From positions 1 to 61,870 of the forward strand of contig CAMLLG010000018.1 in assembly GCA_946480825.1 (NCBI GenBank): a DNA stretch of 61,870 nt, in the 5' to 3' direction. Positions 8,477 to 16,000 of this stretch are shown piece after piece. This DNA is from an uncultured Lysobacteraceae bacterium (GTDB lineage Bacteria > Pseudomonadota > Gammaproteobacteria > Xanthomonadales > Xanthomonadaceae). Positions within the stretch are counted from its first letter, which is position 1. Each line of letters begins with the position of its first letter. The notes under the pieces are model-generated. The model had not been told where the DNA came from, made no database searches, and worked only from the letters and a program-made list of their open reading frames with translations. Both the position numbers and the translations under genes were made by a program.

Positions 8477-9877
8477 TTATCCGGGCAACCCCAAATCGTC
8501 CAGCATCGCGCGCAGGAACCGCGCGGCTTCGCCGCCGGTGCAGGCGCGGTGATCGAAGGTCAGCGACAGCGGGATGACCTTGTGCGATTCGAAGCCGCCG
8601 ATCACCGGGGTGATCTGGTGGCGCGCGCGGCCCGCGGCGACGATCGCGACGCACGGCGGCACCACGACCGGCGTGGCGTAGCGGCCGGCGAACATGCCGA
8701 AGTTCGACAGCGAAATCGTGTAGCCGCTGAGCTCGCTGGCGGGAATGCTGCGCGCTTCGACCTGCATGCGAAGGCGGCCGATGGCTTCGCGCACGCCGCA
8801 GGCGTCGAGCATGTCGGCGTTGCGCAGCGCGGGCACGAACAGGCCGTCGTCGGTGTCCACCGCGATGCCGATGTCGACGTGCGGATGCAGGGTGCGGGTG
8901 AGGTTGTCGCCGTCGAACCAGGCGTTGAGCGCGGGCACCGCCTTCGCCGCGGCGCAGATCGCACGCACCAGACGCGCGGTCATGTCGTTGCCGTGCGCCC
9001 AGGCATGGATGTCGGCGTCGTCGGTGAGCGTGGTCGGCACCACCTTCGCGTGCGCGTCGGCCATCACCCGCGCCATGTTGCGGCGCACGCCCTTGAGCTG
9101 TTCCGGCTGGCCGCTGACCGACACGCCCGGTGGCTGCGTACGCATGGGTTTGCCGCTGGCGGAGAGTTGGGTGCGTTGTTGGATGTTGTTTGTAGGAGTG
9201 CCGGAAGGCGCGACAGGATTCGCGGCGATGTTGGTCGCGCCTTGCGGCGCTCCTACAGGAACGGCGCCGGCTTTTGCGGAGCCATCCGCCGCCGCGCGCT
9301 TCACGTCGTCCATCGTGGCCACGCCGTCGGCGCCGGTGGCGCGCACGCGCGACAGGTCGACGCCGAGCTTGCGCGCCATCGCGCGCACCGCCGGCATCGC
9401 CTTCACGCCGCCGACCGCGACCGCGGCCTCGCTGCGCACCGCGTCGGAGGTCTGCATCGCGCCGACCACGGTGCCGGCGTCGTCGCGTTTCGTTTCGCTG
9501 TTGGCAGGTACGGCTTCGGTCGCGACCTTCTCCGAATGTGAAGAGCTCGGGGCTGAAGCCCCTCCTGCGGGGGCGGGCGGCGGGGCGTGATGATGCCCCG
9601 TGTCCTGGCCTTCGGCGCGCTGCGGCATCGACGGGTCGATCTCGAATTCCGCGAGCATCGTGCCGGTGACGACGATGTCGCCGGCCGCGCCCGCGAGCTT
9701 CAGCACCTTGCCCGACACCGGCGACGGCACTTCCACCACCGCCTTCGCGGTTTCCATCGACACCAGCGGCGCGTCGAGCTTGATCGTGTCGCCCGGTTTC
9801 ACCAGCCATTCGACGATGGTGGCGTCCGGCAGGCCTTCGCCGAGGTCGGGGAGGAGGAAGGTTTTGGTCTGGCTCAT
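8477..9877 (-). CDS. bkdB: 2-oxo acid dehydrogenase E2, dihydrolipoamide acyltransferase
   Basis: Core acyltransferase of a branched-chain-type 2-oxo acid dehydrogenase complex, 466 residues. Domain order: an N-terminal lipoyl domain with the lipoylated Lys45 in METAKAVVE; a Pro/Ala/His-rich linker; a peripheral-subunit-binding domain around 158-195 (MPAVRAMARKLGVDL); a second linker; and a catalytic domain ending in FDHRACTGG with catalytic His443. Both linkers are partly encoded by dispersed palindromic repeats (about residues 101-111 and 206-229). The E1 genes lie upstream on the same strand. No E3 gene is present, so the complex must share a lipoamide dehydrogenase encoded elsewhere. Confidence 0.9.
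   Translation of the reverse strand: MSQTKTFLLPDLGEGLPDATIVEWLVKPGDTIKLDAPLVSMETAKAVVEVPSPVSGKVLKLAGAAGDIVVTGTMLAEFEIDPSMPQRAEGQDTGHHHAPPPAPAGGASAPSSSHSEKVATEAVPANSETKRDDAGTVVGAMQTSDAVRSEAAVAVGGVKAMPAVRAMARKLGVDLSRVRATGADGVATMDDVKRAAADGSAKAGAVPVGAPQGATNIAANPVAPSGTPTNNIQQRTQLSASGKPMRTQPPGVSVSGQPEQLKGVRRNMARVMADAHAKVVPTTLTDDADIHAWAHGNDMTARLVRAICAAAKAVPALNAWFDGDNLTRTLHPHVDIGIAVDTDDGLFVPALRNADMLDACGVREAIGRLRMQVEARSIPASELSGYTISLSNFGMFAGRYATPVVVPPCVAIVAAGRARHQITPVIGGFESHKVIPLSLTFDHRACTGGEAARFLRAMLDDLGLPG
9191..9258. repeat. Palindromic repeat inside the E2 coding sequence
   Basis: Inverted arms tgtaggagtgccggaaggcg and its near-complement cgccttgcggcgctcctaca lie in the bkdB reading frame and encode the Ala/Pro/Gly-rich linker between the subunit-binding and catalytic domains. 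Its length and phase keep the frame open on the bkdB strand. A weaker inserted half-element related to the family at 1096 encodes part of the first linker near 9545-9573. Confidence 0.7.
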
Positions 9878-9929
9878 GTGCGATTCCCTGGATGCGTTGT
9901 CCGATGCGGTCGGGGGGCTGCTGCGAGGT

Positions 9930-10319
9930 TTACTGCGAGGTCATCCGCGATGCCTCGACCGCGAAACGGTGCGCCTGCGCGATGTAGTGTTTCAGGTGTT
10001 TCGATGCGATGTCGTCCGGCGTCGACAGTCTGATGTGCCGGCGGAATTTGCCGTTGCCTTCCAGCACGCCATGCGGATCGTCGAGTTCCGCGCCCTTGCC
10101 GAACTCGACGGAGACGTGCGCCGAATAGGCGAAGACGCCGCAGTACTGTTCCGGTGCGGCGAACAGGATGCCGCCGTACATGACCCGCTCAGTGCATCGC
10201 GGCGTCGTGTCATGGGCGAGGGAGCGCACGGCCTGCACGATCGCGTGCAGATCCGGATGAGTGATCTGCAGATCCTGCAGCAGGCGCTGGACCTTGTCGT
10301 CGTCGATCCGCGCCGTCAT
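9930..10319 (-). CDS. DUF1801 domain protein
   Basis: 129-residue small cytoplasmic protein with DUF1801 features: RVMYGGILFAAPEQYCGVFAYSAHVSVEFGKG, a HIRLSTPDDIASKHLKHYIAQA segment and a short basic C-terminus. The function is unknown in the family; a related fold occurs in iron-chaperone-like proteins. The ATG at 10317-10319 overlaps the stop of the SH3-like gene (ATGA). It lies between the E1beta and E2 genes of the dehydrogenase operon and so is probably coexpressed with them. Confidence 0.75.
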   Translation of the reverse strand: MTARIDDDKVQRLLQDLQITHPDLHAIVQAVRSLAHDTTPRCTERVMYGGILFAAPEQYCGVFAYSAHVSVEFGKGAELDDPHGVLEGNGKFRRHIRLSTPDDIASKHLKHYIAQAHRFAVEASRMTSQ

Positions 10320-10663
10320 GCCGCTGCGATCCCAAGATGTTCCGCCGGCACATAGCCGCAGCACCCATCCCCGCGCTCGCACCACCACCATCCACCGAGC
10401 TCGTGATGCAGGACGACCGCGTCGCCCGCATCCGCATCGAGCTCCTGCGCGGAATAGTCGCGCAGCGCTTCGGCGCGGCCGTCGCCCAGCGGTGTCAGCC
10501 ACTCGAATGGTGCCCAGCCGGCGTTGCCGTCGGCGGTGACGGTCCAGATGAAAGCCGGCCATTCGGTATCGCGCTCGCCGAGGGTCACGAGATCGCCGGC
10601 CGCGAACCGGATCGGGTTCGCGTACTGGGTGCGGTAATCGCGGACGACGCGGGCGCGCTGCAT
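10316..10663 (-). CDS. SH3-like domain protein
   Basis: 115-residue protein consisting of two bacterial SH3-like modules. The first starts ARVVRDYRTQYANPIRF and contains DLVTLGERD and WAPFEWL. The second contains LRDYSAQELDADAGD and ends WWWCERGDGCCGYVPAEHL, the typical aromatic/Gly-Tyr-Val-Pro strand of SH3 variants. No signal peptide is visible, so it is probably cytoplasmic. It starts 5 bp after the E1beta stop and overlaps the DUF1801 gene by 4 bp, placing it firmly in the dehydrogenase operon. A role in complex assembly is only inference. Confidence 0.75.
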   Translation of the reverse strand: MQRARVVRDYRTQYANPIRFAAGDLVTLGERDTEWPAFIWTVTADGNAGWAPFEWLTPLGDGRAEALRDYSAQELDADAGDAVVLHHELGGWWWCERGDGCCGYVPAEHLGIAAA

Positions 10664-10668
10664 GCGTT

Positions 10669-11673
10669 TCAGCTCGCCGCGAGGGTCCGCTTCGCCGCGG
10701 CGACGATCTTCTCGACGCTGGGCAGGTATTTCATTTCCAGCCGGAACAGCGGGATGTGGGTGTCGTAGCCGGTGACGCGTTCGACCGGCGCGACCAGGTC
10801 GTACATCGACTCCTCGGCCAGGCGCGCGGCGATTTCGGCGCCGAAGCCCGCGGTCCTGGGCGCTTCGTGCACGATCACGCAGCGGCCGGTCTTGCATACC
10901 GATTCGGCGATCGTCGCGAAATCCAGCGGTTTCAGCGTGGCCACGTCGATCACTTCGGCGCTGATGCCGTCCTTCGCCAGCGCGTCGGCGGCTTCCAGGC
11001 ATTCCTTCACCTGCGCGCCCCAGGTCACCAGCGTGACGTCGCTGCCGTCGCGCAGCACGTAGCACACGTCCAGCGGCAGCGCTTCGCCGTCGTCGGGCAC
11101 CGATTCCTTGTACTGGCGATAGATGCGCTTGGGTTCCATGTAGATCACCGGATCCGGGTCGCGGATCGCGGCCAGCAGCAGGCCGTAGGCGCGCTGCGGC
11201 GACGACGGCATCACCACGCGCAGGCCGGGCACGTTGGTGAAGATCGCTTCGTTCGCTTCGCTGTGATGCTCGGGCGCGCGGATGCCGCCGCCCCACGGCA
11301 CGCGCAGCACCATCGGGCAGGTGAGGCGACCGCGGGTGCGATAGCGGAAGCGCGCGGCGTGGCAGATGATGTGATCGACCATCGGATACACGAAGCCGTC
11401 GAACTGCGCCTCCGCGACCGGGCGCATGCCCTGCGTGGCGAGACCGACGGTGAGGCCGGCGATCGTGGTTTCGTCCAGCGGCGTGTCGAGCACGCGTTCG
11501 GAGCCGAAGATCTGCTGCAGGCCGGCGGTGGCGCGGAACACGCCGCCGTTGACGCCCACGTCTTCGCCGAGCACGAGCACACGCTCGTCGGCGCGCATTT
11601 CGTGGGCGAGCGCCTGGGTGATCGCTTCGATCAAGGTGATCGGAGCGGGTGCGATCGGTGCGGCGTCAGCCAT
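10669..11673 (-). CDS. bkdA2: 2-oxo acid dehydrogenase E1 beta subunit
   Basis: 334-residue transketolase-like beta subunit of an alpha2beta2 E1 component. Hallmarks are LVLGEDVGVNGGVFRAT, the DTPLDETTIAGLTVGLA block, AEAQFDGFVYPMVDHI, and RAPEHHSEANEAIF. The start at 11671-11673 (MADAAPIAP) fits better than the ATG seven codons upstream, because it brings the family N-terminus close to the beginning. E1alpha lies upstream, separated by a palindromic repeat. A branched-chain specificity is inferred from the E1 architecture and the absence of an AceE-type single-chain E1. Confidence 0.9.
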   Translation of the reverse strand: MADAAPIAPAPITLIEAITQALAHEMRADERVLVLGEDVGVNGGVFRATAGLQQIFGSERVLDTPLDETTIAGLTVGLATQGMRPVAEAQFDGFVYPMVDHIICHAARFRYRTRGRLTCPMVLRVPWGGGIRAPEHHSEANEAIFTNVPGLRVVMPSSPQRAYGLLLAAIRDPDPVIYMEPKRIYRQYKESVPDDGEALPLDVCYVLRDGSDVTLVTWGAQVKECLEAADALAKDGISAEVIDVATLKPLDFATIAESVCKTGRCVIVHEAPRTAGFGAEIAARLAEESMYDLVAPVERVTGYDTHIPLFRLEMKYLPSVEKIVAAAKRTLAAS

Positions 11674-11695
11674 GCGTGCGATCCTCCGCAATCGC

Positions 11696-11781
11696 TGTCA
11701 TTCCGAGGCCGAAGGCCGAGGAACCTGTTGTCCTGATCCGTGACGAGAAACAGCAGGTTCCTCGCTGCGCTCGGAATGACA
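11696..11781. repeat. Dispersed palindromic repeat between E1alpha and E1beta
   Basis: Second full copy of the tgtcatccgag-type element. The arms begin tgtcattccgaggccgaagg and end with the complementary gctcggaatgaca; the spacer again contains gagaaacagcagg. It occupies nearly the whole 119-bp gap between two genes of one operon and could form a stable mRNA hairpin that tunes the E1alpha:E1beta transcript ratio. Confidence 0.75.
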
Positions 11782-11792
11782 AGGAAAAAACA

Positions 11793-12875
11793 TCAGCCAT
11801 GCTTGCGGCCCTCCGCGGCGATGGCTTCATCGCGTTGGGCGACGTAGTCCTGCGGCAATTCCGCGTAGAGGTAGTCGAACATCGCGCTGACGGGCTGCAC
11901 CGGCGTTTCCAGATAGGCGTTGATTTCGATGTCGACGCGCTTGCCGCAGTCGTCGGCCCAGGCCGCTTCCTGCGCCTCGTCCCAGAGCCCGGCGTTGATC
12001 AGATAGGTGCGCAGGCGCGCGACCGGTTCGCGCGTCCATGCCGCCTTCACTTCGTCTTCGCCGCGATAGCGGCGGGCGTCGTCGGCGGTGGTGTGATCGT
12101 GCAGGCGATAGGTCATGAATTCGATCACGCTGCCGCCTTCGCCGTTGCGCGCGCGGTCCATCGCGCGGCGCATGCCTTCCATCACCGCGATGAGGTCGTT
12201 GCCGTCCACCTGCAGGCAGTGCAGACCGCCGGCGATGCCCTTCTGCGCCAGCGTCGGCGCGCCGGTCTGCGCCGCGCGCGGCACCGAGATCGCCCAGCCG
12301 TTGTTGATGATGCACTGGACGAAGGGCAGGGCGTAGGCACCGGCGGCGTTGATCGCGGCGTAGGTGTCGGTCTTGGAGCTGCCGCCGTCGCCGCAGCAGG
12401 TCACCGCGACCCGCGGTTCCTTGCGCAGCTTGAAGGCGAGCGCGGCGCCGGCCGCGTGCAGGCACTGGGTGGCGATCGGCACGCACCAGCTGTAGTCGTG
12501 CTTCGGGGCGTCGGCGAAATCGTTGCCGCGTTCGTCGCCGCCCCAGTACATGAGGATTTCGCGCGGACGCACGCCGCGCACGATCTGCGCGCCGTATTCG
12601 CGGTAGCTCGGCGCGAACACGTCCTCGGGCAGCATCGAGGCGCCGATGCCGACGTGGGTGGCCTCGTGGCCGAGGCAGGCGGCATAGGTGCCGAGTTTGC
12701 CGGTGCGCTGCAGGGCGATGGCCTTGCTGTCGAAGGTGCGCACGAACAGCATCTGCTTGAACAGCGGCAACAGCGAAGCGGGATCCGCGAAGGCGGCGGG
12801 CGGCTCGGCGACGAGCGTGCCGTCGGGGCCAAGGTATTGCAGGTATTCGATTTCGAATCGGGCGGCGACGGTCAT
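11793..12875 (-). CDS. bkdA1: 2-oxo acid dehydrogenase E1 alpha subunit
   Basis: 360-residue thiamine diphosphate-dependent alpha subunit, first gene of the operon. The ThDP/Mg motif runs from GDGGSSKTD (162-170) to IINNGWAIS (about 189-197); HDHTTADDARRYR is the phosphorylation-loop-like region of this family. Start ATG at 12873-12875 (MTVAARFEIEYLQYL). It should decarboxylate branched-chain 2-oxo acids together with E1beta and acylate the lipoyl group of E2. It is separated from the nuclease gene upstream by a strong terminator. Confidence 0.9.
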   Translation of the reverse strand: MTVAARFEIEYLQYLGPDGTLVAEPPAAFADPASLLPLFKQMLFVRTFDSKAIALQRTGKLGTYAACLGHEATHVGIGASMLPEDVFAPSYREYGAQIVRGVRPREILMYWGGDERGNDFADAPKHDYSWCVPIATQCLHAAGAALAFKLRKEPRVAVTCCGDGGSSKTDTYAAINAAGAYALPFVQCIINNGWAISVPRAAQTGAPTLAQKGIAGGLHCLQVDGNDLIAVMEGMRRAMDRARNGEGGSVIEFMTYRLHDHTTADDARRYRGEDEVKAAWTREPVARLRTYLINAGLWDEAQEAAWADDCGKRVDIEINAYLETPVQPVSAMFDYLYAELPQDYVAQRDEAIAAEGRKHG

Positions 12876-12999
12876 GCGCGGGTCTCTGGCGTCGATCCGC
12901 GCATCATACCCGCTGCACCTGAAGCCTCCGTTGCGCAGCGCGTCATGACTTGCGACGTGCGGAAGCGTATGGCGCGTGCGTCGGCAATTTTTTCGCGCG

Positions 13000-13075
13000 A
13001 AAAAAAAGCGCGGCCGGAGCCGCGCTTGAAGGTTCGTCCGGATCCGGCGCCGATGTCGCGGCGCCGGATCCGTGT
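13000..13075 (-). terminator. Rho-independent terminator after the secreted nuclease gene
   Basis: Read on the reverse strand, the stem aagcgcgg/ccgcgctt (13006-13028) is followed by a run of T (A-run 13000-13007 on the + strand), a textbook terminator. A second, longer hairpin (ggatccggcgcc and its complement, about 13039-13072) precedes it directly after the nuclease stop codon. Together they separate the nuclease gene from the dehydrogenase operon. Confidence 0.85.
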
Positions 13076-13081
13076 GTCGCA

Positions 13082-16000
13082 TCACTTCTGGCAGTAGCGG
13101 TGCACGCACTGCAGCGGCAGGCCGTTGCCGCGCACGACGCGGCTCGCGGTGTTGTTGGCGGTGTTCGGATCGGCGGTGGTCGACGCGACCGTCGCCGTCA
13201 CCGTGACCGACTGCGGACCACGTCCCGCCAGCGCCAGACCGAAGTAGGCGTCGGCGCCCGCGGCCAGCGGACCGCTGGCGTTGCACACGCTGCGGAAGCC
13301 CGTGCCCACCGCGGTGGTGGTGCAGGTCCAGCCGGCGGCCGGAACCAGCACCACGTTGCGCGGCAGCATGTTGCCGGTGAGGGTCAGCGTGGGCGCCTGC
13401 GCCGTGCCCGGGCCGGCGTTGTTCACCGAGAGCAGGAACACGCCCGCACGCTCGCTGCGGCCGATCATGCGCACCGACAGGTCGGCCGACGATGCGACCT
13501 GCACCGAAGCGCTGGCCTGGTTGTTGCCGGCGACCGGATCGGTTTCCGAAGACGATGCGGTGGCGGTCAGGGTGACGGTGCGGCCGTCCAGCGCGGCGCC
13601 GGCGACGAAGCTGGCGTTGAACTGGGCGGATGCGGACGCGGCGAAGTCCGTGGTCGAGCAGGTGACGGTGGTGGTGGTGGCGGTCTGCACCGGCGCGCCG
13701 CAGGTCCAGCCGGCCGGTGCCGCGACGGTCGGCGAGACCACCGCGTTGAAGCTCAGGCCGACGTTGGCGGTGGCCGAGGTGGCCGGACCGTTGTTCCTGA
13801 CCGTGACGACGTACGCGGCGGTACCGCCGATGACGACACCGGGGGTGCCGGTCGTCGCCGTGATCGCGAGGTCGGCATCCGCGAAGGCGCGCACGTTGAC
13901 GGTCGCGCTGGCCTGGTTGTTGCCCGGGAACGGGTCCGCGACCGCCGACGACATCGTCGCGGTCACGGTGACGCTGCTGTCGGCCAGCGCGGGACCGGCG
14001 ACGAAGCCGATCGCGAACTGCGGCTGCGCGCCGGCCGCCAGCGATGCGGCCGTGCAGACCACGCTGGTGCTGTTGGCGGCCTGCGTCGGGGCGGCGCAGG
14101 CCCAGCCCGCCGGTGCGGTCACCGTCGGCGCCACCAGGGCGTTGAAGGTGAAGGTGCCGGCGACGTTCGCGACCGACGCCGGTCCGTTGTTCGTCAGCTG
14201 TGCGGTCAGCTGCGCGGTCTGGCCCGGATCGATGGTCGGCGTGCTGGTGGCGAGAATCGCGTCGAGATCGGCGTAGACCTCGATCTGCGCGGTCGCGATC
14301 GCGGTGTTGTCCTTGTTGTCGGGGTCCGGCAACTGCGAACTCACCGCCGCGGCCATCTGCAGGGTCCAGTCGCTCTGCTGCGGGCCGGCGGTGGGAATGG
14401 CGATGGCGAACTGCCCGCCGTTGCCGGAGGCCAGGCTCGGAATGGTGCAGGTCACGGTGGTGGTGGTCGCATCCTGCACCGGCGCGGCGCAGGTCCAGCC
14501 CGCCGGTGCGGTCACCGTCGGCGCGACGAGGGCGTCGAACACCAGCGCGAGGCTGGCGAAGGGCGCGGCCAGCGGGCCGGCGTTGTTCACGTCGGCGGTG
14601 AAGTTCGCGGTTCCGCCGACCTGGATCGGGCCCGCCGGGCCACCGGCGGTCACTTCCATATCGGCGAACGCTTCCACGTTCACGGTGGCCGAAGCCTGGT
14701 TGTTGGCGTTGGCCGGATCCTCGATCGTCGAGGACACGGCGACATCCATGCGCAGGCTGCGGTTGACCAGCGTGGGGTCGGTCGTGGGCACGTCGATCAG
14801 GAAGTTGGCCGGAATGCCGGCGACCAGCGATGCGGCCGTACAGGTCACGGTCGTGGTGCTGGCGGTCTGCGTCGGCGCGGCGCAGGTCCATTCGGCGCCC
14901 GGCGGCGACACGGCCGGCGTCACCAGCGCATCGAACACCATGGCGATCGACACCGGGCCGCCTTCGCTGGGGCCATCGTTGCGGATGCTCGCATCGAAGC
15001 TGGCGGTCTCTCCGAAATTCACGTTGGGGGTCAGCGCGGCGGCGCCGGCGACCAGATCCATGCTGCGGAACGCCGCGACCGTGATCGCGACCCGCACCGG
15101 GTCGTGGTCGGACACGCGGATCGCGTTGCCGGCGACGCCGTAGTTGTGCACGCCGAAGTCGGCGTTGATGCGGGCGTGGTCGACCACGATGTCGGCCGCG
15201 TCCATGATCATCGGTTCGTTCAGCACGACGTGGTCGAGCGTCTGCGCGCTGCCTTCGAAGACGTAGGAATAGCGGTCGGCCGCGGCGGGAATCAGCTCGG
15301 AACCGTCGATGAGCGGACGGGTGATCGGGCTGGGCGCGTAGGCGATGACTTCGTTCTCGGGCGCCGCGTTGCCGCGGATCACGCCCATGACGTCGGCGTA
15401 GCCGTCGCTGAACTCGAAGGCGTTGAAGTCGCCGAGCAGGATGATGCGCTCGGCCGGATCGGCGACCTGGCGCGCCTGCACGAGATCCGCCAGGAACACG
15501 GCCTGCTGCAGACGCTTGGCGCGCACGCGGTCGCCTTCGGTCGGCCAGCCGCTGCTGCCGGCGGCGGTGTCGTCGATGCCGTTGAGCGAGCGCAGATGGT
15601 TGACGATCGCGGTGACCGGATAGGTCGCGCCGCCGTCGCCGTGGACGATCGCGCGCAGCAGCAGCGGCGGACGGTCGTTGAGGAGGCTGGTGCTGCCGTT
15701 CGGATTGGTGAAGACGGTGTCCTTGCCGAACTGGGTCACTTCCAGCACTTCGACGCGCGGGTTGGCGCCGACGAGGCGGGTGCTGACCAGGAAGCCGACG
15801 TTGATGCCGCCGACGTCGTTGCCCTGCACCAGGTACGGCACGTACTGCGGCGCGCGCGCGCAGGTGGCGTTGATGCGGTCGGCCAGCAGGCCGAGCACGC
15901 GCAGGTTCTCGACTTCGACCACGCCCAGGATGTCGGGCGCCTTCACGAAATCGCAGATCGCGAGCGAGGTCTTGGTCAGACGCTTGTCGAGCGCGGCGGC

